In this document: piece by piece, positions 41,218 to 49,897 of the stretch
Layout of the letters: each line of letters opens with the position of its first letter
How positions within the stretch are numbered: position 1 is the first letter of the stretch
NCBI GenBank assembly: GCA_963815775.1
Contig: CAWFIB010000031.1
Span: 1 to 64,000 of the forward strand
Reading direction: 5' to 3'
Source of the DNA: CAVVDY01 sp963815775
GTDB lineage: Bacteria; Acidobacteriota; Terriglobia; Terriglobales; Acidobacteriaceae
DNA: 64,000 nt
Translations under genes and position numbers: made by a program
The notes under the pieces: model-generated
What the model was told of the DNA's origin: nothing
Database searches by the model: none
What the model saw: only the letters and a program-made list of their open reading frames with translations

Positions 41218-41391
41218 TCACTTTGTAAAAATATCGTGATCTGCGTCATATTGCTTCTCGGTTCTCGTAGCCCTGCCCGCCATCTCATCTGCCTCTTTCT
41301 CCAACCGCTCGGAGACAGCGGCATCGTCAGAATCAGGTTTGTTGGTAGGCTGCGACTGTGAACTCGTTGGGTCCTTCTTGGTATCGGACAT
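41218..41391 (-). CDS. small hydrophilic protein, 57 residues
   Basis: ATG 41391 is preceded by GGGGAGG at ideal spacing. The product (MSDTKKDPTSSQSQPTNKPD to DADHDIFTK) is very polar: a disordered Ser/Thr/Pro N-terminus, then a charged helix VSERLEKEADEMAGRATRTE. Several acidic residues and no cysteine. Family unknown; the composition resembles small stress-induced hydrophilic proteins, but no assignment is justified. The open frame extends 50 codons further upstream without protein-like content. Confidence 0.6.
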   Translation of the reverse strand: MSDTKKDPTSSQSQPTNKPDSDDAAVSERLEKEADEMAGRATRTEKQYDADHDIFTK

Positions 41392-41562
41392 GGTGCACCT
41401 CCCCAAGCTATGATGCGAAAGCTTCAAACCAGGTCTCATCAATGTCGGTTGCGCCGGCGCTGTCGTCGAGCAGTAGCCATAGGTCGCCATTACACTCATT
41501 AACCCAGGCAGGGTGTTGATGTAATCGCGGCTATTCCCCATCGACGCACACCTAGTGTGCGC

Positions 41563-42849
41563 TCACGGCGTTTCGACGAGACCGTTTGCGACGCCGTCCG
41601 GCTCGGATCGAGGTCGCACCGGCATCTGTTGAAGCGTGAGCAGTTCCTTCTGGACTTGCTCCCAGGCGTGGTGATTTTTCTTGGTCACGATGGGTGCGTC
41701 GGGATAAGAGTAGAAGGCGACAAGGTCGCGCCGAATGCCAAAGGGCACGTGCCGGTCCGGGTCGGCGGTGATCTGTTGCAGCAGCTTGGCGTAAGTTTTG
41801 TCGGTCAGCGCATAAGCGCCGGGGCGCACCAGTGCGCCGGTGTCGAGGTCGCGATTGGCAAGGGCGATGGTGGCGCCCGGATGTTCGTTCAAGTTGTGCA
41901 GGATATGGCGGAACTCCGCCAGCGCGTCATTCACGCTCTGGATGTACCACTGCTGGGTTTGCTGGTTGGGACCGCGTATAGCCAGGTCAGACAGCGGCCC
42001 GATCTTGGGAAGAACGAAGATCACCATGGCCAGCAAATGGGCGACGAATCCCGGATGTTTCTGCCCTCCATCCCATCGCTTTTCATAAGCTGCGTTCTGA
42101 AGGTTGCTCTCGAATACTGCAAATGCGTCGTTGGACACATCGGGCGGGGAGTGACGGTGCAATACCGTCTCCGCATGGGCAATGCGCGGAATAAAATGGC
42201 GCACCGACCCCCGATAAGAGCGCGTGGCGGGGAAGACCGGCCCCAGGACTTCGCGCAGATGTAATCCGTAAGTGTCGTAGAAGGCGCGCTCGAGCTGCGG
42301 CGCCGGGACGCGCAGCCCGATGTATTCCAGATAGGCGGCCGGCGCGAAACGATGCTGGCGGAGCTGGTCGATGTCGAAGGCGAACTCGGTGCGCACATGC
42401 GCATGCGGGCTTTCGTCGTAGGTCACAAAGTCCCCGTACTTCTTGGCCAGCTTGGGGAACTCGATGGCGGTGGCCGGATTGACGCATTCGCTGTGCCCGA
42501 TGTTATCTCCCACATAGTGGGACAGAGCGCCAATGGCGAAGGCCAGCTCATTGGCATTCCGCGCATTGCGAAACAGGCTGGCGATGAAGTCTCCGCTGCG
42601 AACGTAATGCGCCAGGTCGCTGAAGAATTCGTGGCTGAAGGGGTAATAGCCCAGGTCCTGTATGGCCGCGCCCCCGTAGGCATAAGCGTGGGCCTCGTTC
42701 AGTTGGTACTCGGTCAGGCTGGGATAGCGGCTGAGCAGCAGGGGACGTATGCTGTCGTTCCACGTCATGTCGATGATTTGCTCATGGGTGAGCACCGCGT
42801 AGGCCTGCGAAGGCACGGGCTGGAGCAGGACCAGTAGCACCAGCAGCAC
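41563..42849 (-). CDS. zinc-dependent phospholipase C family protein
   Basis: A 428-residue exported protein of the Zn_dep_PLPC (PF00882-like) type. A hydrophobic leader (LLVLLVLLQPVPSQAYA) is followed by LTHEQIIDMTWNDS, the metal-binding region FAIGALSHYVGDNIGHSECV with His/Asp ligands, and PHAHVRTEFAFDID. In this family these His/Asp residues hold zinc ions that hydrolyse phosphodiester bonds of phospholipids, but many members are uncharacterised. The start used is GTG 42849; a slightly earlier start cannot be excluded because the leader lacks basic residues. Monocistronic. Confidence 0.85.
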   Translation of the reverse strand: MLLVLLVLLQPVPSQAYAVLTHEQIIDMTWNDSIRPLLLSRYPSLTEYQLNEAHAYAYGGAAIQDLGYYPFSHEFFSDLAHYVRSGDFIASLFRNARNANELAFAIGALSHYVGDNIGHSECVNPATAIEFPKLAKKYGDFVTYDESPHAHVRTEFAFDIDQLRQHRFAPAAYLEYIGLRVPAPQLERAFYDTYGLHLREVLGPVFPATRSYRGSVRHFIPRIAHAETVLHRHSPPDVSNDAFAVFESNLQNAAYEKRWDGGQKHPGFVAHLLAMVIFVLPKIGPLSDLAIRGPNQQTQQWYIQSVNDALAEFRHILHNLNEHPGATIALANRDLDTGALVRPGAYALTDKTYAKLLQQITADPDRHVPFGIRRDLVAFYSYPDAPIVTKKNHHAWEQVQKELLTLQQMPVRPRSEPDGVANGLVETP

Positions 42850-43089
42850 CGCTGCCGGCCCCCTAACATTTCTCAGAATGGCGATCCGTTTGCCGATTCT
42901 TGCCTCGCACGACCGCAGCAGCGGCCCACGAGTTGGATTTCAAAACTCCTGCTCGGGGTTGGCAGGGGCGGCGGAATCACCCCGACGATGGCAGCATGTC
43001 GCTTGCATCCCGCACATTCGAAAATCACGAATGCGTGCGGCACCCGCCTTCGCCATAAAACATCGCCGGCCTTATATCCTGAAAAACGA

Positions 43090-43812
43090 ATGCGCATCTC
43101 CAGTACCGATCGTCTCTTTGTACTCACCGGCGCGGGCGTCAGCGCCGAAAGCGGGCTGCCGACCTTTCGCGGAGCGGGCGGCATCTGGCGCGGATACCCC
43201 GCCACGCAGATCGCAACTCCGGAGGCCTTTCACGCCGACCCGCTGATGGTGTGGCAGTTCTACTCGATGCGGCGGCGCAAGCATCTCGAGGTGAAACCCA
43301 ATCCCGCGCACTTCGCCCTGGCCGAGCTTGAACGGCAGCTTGGCGATCGCTTCTTTCTTTGCACGCAAAATGTCGATTCCTTGCACGAGCAAGCGGGATC
43401 GCAGCGTGTGCTGCACATGCACGGCCGCCTGATGATGACGCGCTGCTCGCGCGAGCTGTGCTCGAGCCAGCCCTTCGAAGACAGCGATGCGCACGAGGCA
43501 AAGCTCCCCAAGTGCGAAAGCTGCGGAGCGCTGCTGCGTCCTCATGTCTGCTGGTTTGGCGAGGTGCCCTACGAGATGGACCGCATCTTCGGCGAACTGG
43601 ATCGCAGCACCGTGCTGATGACGGTGGGATCGTCGGGGGTGGTCGAGCCGGCTGCGAGCTTCGTGCGCCTGGCGCGTCGCAACCGCGCGCGCACGATTTA
43701 TGTCGGTCCCGAGGAGCCGGCCAATCAGAGCTATTTTGACGAAGTTGTGCTGGCCAGGGCGGGTGAGGCGCTGCCGGAGATGGTGAAGGAGATGGTGGCC
43801 TGCGCGCCTTGA
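43090..43812 (+). CDS. cobB: NAD-dependent protein deacylase, sirtuin class III type
   Basis: A 240-residue Sir2 enzyme that removes acyl groups from protein lysines using NAD. NAD binding: GAGVSAESGLPTFRG (residues 14-28) and TQNVDSLHEQAG (92-103); catalytic His111 in HMHGR. Zinc is bound by Cys119, 124, 142 and 145. Tyr58 and Arg61 in FYSMRR form the YxxR acid-recognition pair of class III (SIRT5/CobB-like) sirtuins, so succinyl, malonyl or glutaryl-lysine is the likely substrate in addition to acetyl-lysine. ATG 43090 is chosen because the Sir2 fold starts immediately. Oddly, its last codons (MVKEMVACAP) belong to a repeat also present at 39900. Confidence 0.94.
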   Translation: MRISSTDRLFVLTGAGVSAESGLPTFRGAGGIWRGYPATQIATPEAFHADPLMVWQFYSMRRRKHLEVKPNPAHFALAELERQLGDRFFLCTQNVDSLHEQAGSQRVLHMHGRLMMTRCSRELCSSQPFEDSDAHEAKLPKCESCGALLRPHVCWFGEVPYEMDRIFGELDRSTVLMTVGSSGVVEPAASFVRLARRNRARTIYVGPEEPANQSYFDEVVLARAGEALPEMVKEMVACAP

Positions 43813-43866
43813 GCCCGAAGGACGTGTGATGACAGCCCAGCCTGAAGCGAAGCGGAAGGCTGGGTG
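43780..43866. repeat. 90-bp repeat, copy 2, overlapping the sirtuin 3' end
   Basis: The counterpart of 39900-39989. The first 33 bases encode the sirtuin C-terminus and stop; the rest is the hairpin cagcccagcctg ... ggaaggctggg. Confidence 0.75.
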
Positions 43867-44038
43867 CATTGCAATTCGAAGTCTTTTGAGCCGGCTTTAG
43901 CCGGCGGCACATCGTCCCCGAGGGACTCGGAAATTTGATCGAACGCTTACCCATGACTCCGCTGTGCTTCGTCCTGGGTTGTGATCGCACACCCTCCGGG
44001 CTTTGAGGGCTAAAGCCAAGTCATTTTAGGGCTTGGTC

Positions 44039-44050
44039 GGCACGACCAAG
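44039..44050. repeat. left half of an interrupted REP-like palindrome
   Basis: ggcacgaccaag, matching 4235-4246 exactly; the right half caaggtcgtgcc stands at 44187-44198 beyond the inserted element. The terminal caag is duplicated. Confidence 0.85.
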
Positions 44051-44186
44051 CAGGCTGCTGAAAAAGTCGAAAACGTTGATCGCTCGCCGACAGGTGTCGG
44101 CTCGCAATCTCAAAAATAAAGGGACTGCAAGGCGCAGCGAAGGCGCCCCTTCAAAACGTCGTTACACCGGTTTTTTTAGCAGCCTG
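44051..44186. mobile_element. 136-bp MITE-like element inserted in a REP palindrome
   Basis: The left end is caggctgctgaaaaag and the reverse complement of the right end is caggctgctaaaaaaa. It is flanked by a 4-bp direct repeat caag. Removing the element and one caag restores the palindrome ggcacgaccaaggtcgtgcc plus ccagacgcgaatc, the same as the intact copy at 4235 apart from one base. Internally it has gccgaca/tgtcggc (44086-44101) and no ORF. The CAGGCTGCTGAAAAA ends recall several bacterial IS families; the family is not assigned. Confidence 0.85.
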
Positions 44187-44431
44187 CAAGGTCGTGCCCA
44201 GACGCGAATCGCGCCAAAGCCGAGTTTTCCCGCTCTTGTCACACCTGGACGTGACCCACTTCCTCGCGCGATTTTTCCCATTTCGTAACATAAGAGGGCG
44301 CAGCAGGATACCCGAAAACTGCCGCATCTATCTGCCCCCAAGGGGCTATTGAGAAGTTGGGCTCCTGCGCGTACATTGCTGAAATATTAATGCGTCGGCC
44401 GACGCGACCCAGATGCGCCAGGAGGCCAGCC

Positions 44432-46714
44432 ATGGAAACATTCGAGCAACGGGTTCAGAAGATGACCGAGTGGTTTGTCCGCCCCCGATTCAAAGACATC
44501 GTGCGGCTGTACTCGCCCCGCCAGGTGGTGGAGCAGCGCGGCACCATCACCGCCGAATATCCCATCGCGCGCGACGCCGCGGAGGCGTTCTACACCCGGC
44601 TGCGCGAGCTGTTTGACAGCGGCAGGTCGATCACCACATTTGGCCCGTACTCGCCCGGCCAGGCGGTCGCCATCAAGCGCCACGGCATTGAAGGCATTTA
44701 TCTTGGCGGGTGGGCGACTTCGGCCAAAGGCAGCATCACGGAAGATCCCGGGTCCGATCTGGCCAGCTATCCGCTGAGCCAGGTTCCTGATGAGGCGGCC
44801 AGCATCGTGCGCGCGCTCGTCACCGCGGACAAGAACCAGCACTACTTGCGCTCGCGCATGACACCCGAGCAGCGCGCCGCGAGCCCGATCCACGACTTCC
44901 GCCCCTTCATCATCGCCGATGCCGACACCGGACATGGCGGCGACGCCCATGTGCGCAACCTCATCCGCCGCTTTGTCGAAGTGGGCGTTCCCGGCTATCA
45001 CATCGAAGACCAGAAGCCGGGCGTGAAGAAGTGCGGGCACCAGGGCGGCAAGGTGCTGGTTTCGGAGAACGAGCAGGTCCAGCGCCTCAACGCCGCGCGC
45101 TTCCAGCTCGATGTCATGCAGGTCCCCGGCATCATCGTGGCGCGTACCGATGCGGAGGCCGCCAATCTGCTGGACGGCTGCGCTGACGAGCGCGATCAGC
45201 CGTTCATCCTGGGCGTGACCAACCTGGACGTGCCGACTTATAAGGCGGTCTTCCTCGCCATTCACCGCAAGTTCTACGCGGCGGGAGTGAAAGAGGTGCG
45301 CGGCCACTTGATGTTTGCCATGTCGCAGTCCGAATACGACGAGGCCGACCAGTGGCTGGAGCGCACCGGCCTGCTGCCGCTGATCGCCGAAGGGGCCGCC
45401 GCTTACAAGAAGAACCCCGACATGGTGCTCGACACCATGCTCGATCAGGTGGTGGGCAAGTTTCTTGACCAGTGGCAGGAAGAAGCCGATCTCAAGACGT
45501 ATCGCCAGGCCGTGGCGGAAGCGATTGCCTTCGGCGTGAGTGAGGGCGCGAGGTTTGACGTCACTCCGGAGAAGTGGCTGGACGAATCCGAGCGCTACTC
45601 CTGGTTCGAAGCCCGCGAGATGACCAAAGCGCTGGGCGTCGATGTCGAATGGGACTGCGAGATCGCCAAGACCCCTGAGGGCTACTACCAGGTGCAGGGT
45701 GGCATTGAATATGCCATCGCCAAGTCGCTGGCGGCGGCGCCGTTCGCCGACATTCTGTGGATGGAGACCAAAACCGCCAACCTGGAGGAGGCCAGGGAAT
45801 TTGCCAAGGCCATCCACGCTGAGTTTCCCGGCAAGATGCTGGCCTACAACCTGTCGCCGTCCTTCAACTGGGACACCACGGGCATGAGCGATGAGCAGAT
45901 GAAGCAGTTCCCCGAAGAGCTGGGCAAACTTGGCTATGTCTTCAACTTCATCACCTATGGCGGGCACCAGATCGACGGCCTGGCAGCGGAGGAGTTCGCC
46001 ACTGCCCTGCGGGACGACGGCATGTTGTCGCTGGCGCGGTTGCAGCGCAAGCTGCGGCTGCTGGAGTCGCCGTATCGCACCCCCCAAACCCTGGTTGGAG
46101 GCCCGCGCCTCGACGCTGCTCTGGCTGCGGCGTCCGGCAGAACTGCTACCACCAAAGCCATGGGCAAGGGATCGACCCAGCACCAGCACCTGGTGCAGAC
46201 CGAAGTCCCGCCGAAGGTGTTGAGCGATTGGCTGCAGATTTGGGCGGAGCACAACCAGATGCCGGCCGGCTGGCGTGCGCAGTTGCGGCCGGTTGCGGCC
46301 GGGTCCGACTTCATCGAGCTCAGCATCTTGAACGACGCAGAGGAGAAGGTCGGCAACATTATCTTTGCCGACGTTTATGATCGCCGCGGACACAAGCTGC
46401 TGTCCATCCGTGACATGAACACCTACGATCCCGGTTTGCGGAAACGGCGCCTGATGACGCTGGCGCACCTGTTCCTCATCCATCGTTACAAGACGGTGCA
46501 GGTGCATTACCTGAGCCCGACCGAGGACAACGAGCACCAGGCGCTCAAGCTGCAGCGGCTGGGCATCTTTGGAGACGTCAACACCGAAGCCGGCCTGATC
46601 ATCGTCGCCGCGGTGAATCCGGCGCGCATCAGCGAGCTGCTCAATCAGGACAAAGAGGCGCTGCGCAGGCTGATCTGGAAGCAGGACCAGCCGGTAGCGG
46701 CTGGGGCACACTGA
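44432..46714 (+). CDS. aceA: isocitrate lyase, long form (ICL2 type)
   Basis: A 760-residue enzyme cleaving isocitrate to succinate and glyoxylate (glyoxylate shunt; possibly also methylisocitrate). Catalytic Cys201 lies in KKCGHQGGK, with GIYLGGWATSAKG, IADADTGHGGD, IVARTDAEAANLL and MLAYNLSPSFNWD around it. It is about 230-330 residues longer than ordinary isocitrate lyases: an extra C-terminal domain (about residues 590-760, ending with RRLMTLAHLFLIHRY and LSPTEDNEHQALKLQRLGIF) makes it like mycobacterial ICL2, in which that domain binds acetyl- or propionyl-CoA and activates the enzyme. ATG 44432 has AGGAGG six bases upstream. No malate synthase gene is adjacent. Confidence 0.93.
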   Translation: METFEQRVQKMTEWFVRPRFKDIVRLYSPRQVVEQRGTITAEYPIARDAAEAFYTRLRELFDSGRSITTFGPYSPGQAVAIKRHGIEGIYLGGWATSAKGSITEDPGSDLASYPLSQVPDEAASIVRALVTADKNQHYLRSRMTPEQRAASPIHDFRPFIIADADTGHGGDAHVRNLIRRFVEVGVPGYHIEDQKPGVKKCGHQGGKVLVSENEQVQRLNAARFQLDVMQVPGIIVARTDAEAANLLDGCADERDQPFILGVTNLDVPTYKAVFLAIHRKFYAAGVKEVRGHLMFAMSQSEYDEADQWLERTGLLPLIAEGAAAYKKNPDMVLDTMLDQVVGKFLDQWQEEADLKTYRQAVAEAIAFGVSEGARFDVTPEKWLDESERYSWFEAREMTKALGVDVEWDCEIAKTPEGYYQVQGGIEYAIAKSLAAAPFADILWMETKTANLEEAREFAKAIHAEFPGKMLAYNLSPSFNWDTTGMSDEQMKQFPEELGKLGYVFNFITYGGHQIDGLAAEEFATALRDDGMLSLARLQRKLRLLESPYRTPQTLVGGPRLDAALAAASGRTATTKAMGKGSTQHQHLVQTEVPPKVLSDWLQIWAEHNQMPAGWRAQLRPVAAGSDFIELSILNDAEEKVGNIIFADVYDRRGHKLLSIRDMNTYDPGLRKRRLMTLAHLFLIHRYKTVQVHYLSPTEDNEHQALKLQRLGIFGDVNTEAGLIIVAAVNPARISELLNQDKEALRRLIWKQDQPVAAGAH

Positions 46715-46853
46715 CATCGGGCTCCGCTACTTTTACTTGTTGTGAGGACTTTGCTTTCCGGGAGGCGGAAGGGCCAGCGACGACAGCCCTCGGCTTAACT
46801 CTGCACTCGCGTTGGTTGCTCAATTCAGATGCCGTCCCTATCGGGACTCACGC

Positions 46854-47825
46854 CTATCCCGGCACCGGATTCACCACGCCTCGCGGAGCTTTGTCGTCTG
46901 GCAGCTCCACTTCGGGCAAGCCGGTGCGGCGCGTCATAAGCACAATCCACTGATAGCCGCGGATCCCCGGCGCGATGACGTGGTAGATCGTCAGGCCCAG
47001 GGCGCGGGCGGTATCGCGCACCCACTTCCGGTCGAAGATCACCGCCGCCGATGGGTCGGCATATGAGACGTACAGCGCGTTGGAACTTTCATCCATCATG
47101 GGATGATCGGACTTATCGAACAGGAACCACGAAGCGTGCAACACGCCTTCAGGATGCAGGATGCGCGCACATTCGCGCAGATAATACGCCGCTTGCGACT
47201 CGGTCAGGTGAGTGAAGACGGAAAGCGCATTGACTAGCGTGAACTGCGTATCGGCCACAGGAAAGGGCGCAGTCAGGGGCTTGTCAGGTCCAGGGTTGAA
47301 GGCGACGTTAAAAACGTCGTGATGATAAAAGCTAAAGTGCGGCGCCAGCGGCTGCAGGTGATCGTTGCACCACTGGACCATTCCGGCATGGAGATCAACG
47401 CCGACGTAACGCTCTGGATTGGGCCGCTGCAGAATGAGCTGCCGCGCGACACGGCCGCAACCGCAACCAAAATCAAACACCGCCCGGAAGGTCTCCGGCG
47501 AAAGCCAGGGATAGACCAGATCGCCATTGGGATTGTCATACACTGTGGGATCCGTAGGCCCGACCAGGCGGCGCATCTCCAACGGCGGTAGCGGAAGTTC
47601 ACCAGGATGGTCAGGCTTAGTCACCGCCGTCGACGGCGGCGGTGGGTTCTTTCGCGCGGTTTTCACTCGCCGCAGGTCCTGCCTATGTTGCAGCCAATGG
47701 GCCGCGGCTTTCGCGGTTGCATGCAGATAAGGAATGGCCTTCAGGCGATCGTTGATGGCGTCGGCGATGCGATAGCGCAATTCGCCCCGCGAAAAGTGTT
47801 CGTCTGGCTTCTGTGAATCGTTCAT
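46854..47825 (-). CDS. class I SAM-dependent methyltransferase
   Basis: A 323-residue protein. The SAM-binding core is residues about 120-260: VFDFGCGCGRVARQLILQ (motif I), YVGVDLHAGMVQW (acidic loop), and FTLVNALSVFTHL with EGVLHASWFLF for motifs III and IV. An N-terminal helical region (residues 1-80) contains a Pro-rich linker. Such folds methylate small molecules or cell-envelope sugars; the target is unknown. The orientation is shared with the sedolisin gene upstream, but a 166-bp gap separates them. No signal peptide. Confidence 0.8.
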   Translation of the reverse strand: MNDSQKPDEHFSRGELRYRIADAINDRLKAIPYLHATAKAAAHWLQHRQDLRRVKTARKNPPPPSTAVTKPDHPGELPLPPLEMRRLVGPTDPTVYDNPNGDLVYPWLSPETFRAVFDFGCGCGRVARQLILQRPNPERYVGVDLHAGMVQWCNDHLQPLAPHFSFYHHDVFNVAFNPGPDKPLTAPFPVADTQFTLVNALSVFTHLTESQAAYYLRECARILHPEGVLHASWFLFDKSDHPMMDESSNALYVSYADPSAAVIFDRKWVRDTARALGLTIYHVIAPGIRGYQWIVLMTRRTGLPEVELPDDKAPRGVVNPVPG

Positions 47826-47991
47826 CTCGGCTGAGCGGTCACGAGGAACCTACACCCATGTTGCTTTCGATGGGAAGCGCACCACACGCATCGGCTGCCC
47901 ACCAGCGCATAATCTCTGCTCTCCAAGGAACGAAGCCCCTGTCTTTCCCCCTGGAAATGAAAAGGGATGCCGTTCTTGTCGAGAGCCCCGC

Positions 47992-49593
47992 CTACTTCTT
48001 TTTTTTCTTCTTCTTCTTCTTGGTCGCCGGCGTTAGTGCCGCCTGGATCGCGGTACCGACGGGGCTGCCCCATCCCGTACACGGGTCCCATCCCGTCGCC
48101 GCCTTGAAGTGGCCATTGTTGCCCGAGGTGATGTCGCGAAAGCTGCCTTTCGTCGTCGCCACAGTCTGGTAGAGATTGGGATGGAGATAGCCCACCGGCT
48201 TGCCCAGCGACTGATTGAACAGCGCAACCAGGCCCGCCCACAGCGGAGCGACCGCGCTGGTTCCGCCGACAGTGAAACTGGAACCATCGGATTGCACTTC
48301 GTAGCCGGTGGCCGGATCGGCATCGCCGGCGATGTCAGGCACGCCGCGGCCTTTGAATTTGCCTTTGTTGGCTGAGGGCGGGACGTTGGCCTTCGACTGG
48401 TAGGAAGGCAGCGGGAAGGTGTCGCTCACACCGCCTCCGGTAGCGCCGCCGCTAGCGCCGTCGTTCCATACGACTTCGCTGGAGATATTGCTGCCACTCA
48501 GTTGCAGCGAGGTTCCGCCGCAGGCCATGGAGTACGGACTCGAAGCGGGAAAGTCGACGTGATACTTGCCGTCACTTACGCCGTCGCTCGATCCGTTGTC
48601 GCCACAGGCAACACACACCGTAACACCCATGGCGGCTGCTGCCTGCAACGCGCTGTTGTAGGTTTGCAAGGACTGCGCTGTCCACGTCGATTCCGGCCCG
48701 CCCCAACTGATGGAGATCACCGAAGGCTTGTGGACGTTGTCCATCGCGGCCTGGTTGATGGCGTCAAGAAAACCGGCGTCGGTGTTGGGCGCGAAATAGA
48801 CGACGATGATCGCGCCCGGGGCGACCGCTCCCGCCACTTCGATATCGAGGGCGACTTCGGTGTCCGGCCCGTTGGGATCGCCTTCGGGCTGGTTCTGTGC
48901 GCCGTCAACCGAAACGGCGATCACCTGCGGCATCGCCAGCTTCAGGCCCTTGAAATAGGTTTGCAGGTCCGATTGGGTGTAGCCGCCGCCGAGTTCGATA
49001 ATGGCGATGGTCTGGCCCTTTCCGTCACCCGAAGGAAATTTGTAGGCCGACGCAATCTGCAGCGGCGTATAGGAGACCGAAGCCGCCGCATGCGGGTTGG
49101 CCCGATTCAGCCGAAAGTGCGGTTGCGCCTGTTGGCGGTCGTCCAGCCCGTGAACAGCTACCACAATGTGGGATAGGTCGGCGGGGATGTTCACCGCCCC
49201 TGTACGCCCGCGATAGCTGCCCCTCGGGGATTCATACCGGTCGAGCGAGACCTGAAATGCCTTGGCGAAATCGGCACAGCGCCCGCTGAGAAGCATGGTC
49301 CGGGCCGCCGTGTTCACCTGCGCCACCGCAAGCCCATGCCCGCTGGCGAAAGCCGCGACCTGCGCCACGTCGGCGGGGTCGGCTCCGTAGCGCGTCTGAT
49401 ACTCGTCGCGCGTAAGTATCTCCCCTTTGGCGATGAGCTTATCCAGGCTGAGAGGCTTCTTGCCGCCCGAGCGCGGCCGCAGGACCACGGTGACATGCAT
49501 CACTGCGTTGGGATCGGTTGCGCCAGACTTGCTGGCATCCGGCATCGGCTTGCGCTCGCTGCCGGGAATCTTCGTGTACTTTCTGGAAGCCAC
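47992..49593 (-). CDS. S53 family peptidase (kumamolisin-type sedolisin) with polylysine tail
   Basis: A 533-residue acid-acting serine-carboxyl protease with a pro-domain (residues about 30-170: VTVVLRPRSGG, TRDEYQTRYGADP) and the catalytic domain after ASVSYTPLQIASAYKFP. The Glu and Asp of the triad are in TEVALDIEVAGAVAPGA, the oxyanion Asp in VACGDNGSSDG and Ser in GGTSAVAPLWAG; the Ca site is near the end (RDITSGNNG). GTG 49593 is preceded by AAGGAG and preferred over an upstream start at 49662. There is no classical signal peptide, as in kumamolisin. The chain ends TPATKKKKKKKKK: nine consecutive lysines, which is unusual. Confidence 0.9.
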   Translation of the reverse strand: MASRKYTKIPGSERKPMPDASKSGATDPNAVMHVTVVLRPRSGGKKPLSLDKLIAKGEILTRDEYQTRYGADPADVAQVAAFASGHGLAVAQVNTAARTMLLSGRCADFAKAFQVSLDRYESPRGSYRGRTGAVNIPADLSHIVVAVHGLDDRQQAQPHFRLNRANPHAAASVSYTPLQIASAYKFPSGDGKGQTIAIIELGGGYTQSDLQTYFKGLKLAMPQVIAVSVDGAQNQPEGDPNGPDTEVALDIEVAGAVAPGAIIVVYFAPNTDAGFLDAINQAAMDNVHKPSVISISWGGPESTWTAQSLQTYNSALQAAAAMGVTVCVACGDNGSSDGVSDGKYHVDFPASSPYSMACGGTSLQLSGSNISSEVVWNDGASGGATGGGVSDTFPLPSYQSKANVPPSANKGKFKGRGVPDIAGDADPATGYEVQSDGSSFTVGGTSAVAPLWAGLVALFNQSLGKPVGYLHPNLYQTVATTKGSFRDITSGNNGHFKAATGWDPCTGWGSPVGTAIQAALTPATKKKKKKKKK

Positions 49594-49665
49594 GGTTTCT
49601 CCTTGGGTGTGAGGCCTGGCGTTCTTACTCTGCCGATTGTACAGAAGAGTTTGAGTCTGCAAAGA

Positions 49666-49870
49666 TTCGCGTCAGGGCACGACTTCAGTCGTGCCGAGAA
49701 AGCTTCTCTTTTATCGTCACCCGGGCGGACTTTAGTCCGCGAGGGACTGCTCTTACGGCGCAACAAAACCGAAAGTCCTTCGCGGACTAACGTCCGCTCA
49801 GGGCGACAACGGCATTTAAGGAGGGCTGATCGGCACCACCGGAGGTCGTGCCCTGACGCGAATCTCCGCA
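49666..49870. repeat. REP-like palindrome pair
   Basis: gcgtcagggcacgacttcagtcgtgcc (split here as gcgtcagggcacgac, then ttcagtcgtgcc; 49669-49695) and, inverted, ggcaccaccggaggtcgtgcc (49832-49852) followed by ctgacgcgaatc. Between them lies gcggactttagtccgcgag (about 49727-49745) and a mirrored gcggactaacgtccgc (49782-49797). They occupy the whole gap between the sedolisin and glycosyltransferase genes. Confidence 0.8.
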
Positions 49871-49897
49871 AACCCAAGTTTTCTCGGTCGTAAGGAA

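Larger units (their letters stand above)
43813..44431. other. 619-bp intergenic region rich in nested repeats
   Basis: Holds the tail of the 90-bp repeat, the palindrome gccggctttagccggc (about 43892-43907), gggcttt/aaagcc repeats, and a REP-like palindrome interrupted by a 136-bp element. The last 230 bases before aceA are free of repeats and should contain its promoter. Confidence 0.6.

Noticed and set aside
44387..46717. 776-residue minus-strand open frame
   Set aside because: Antisense shadow of the long isocitrate lyase, which has the KKCGH motif and a strong ribosome binding site.
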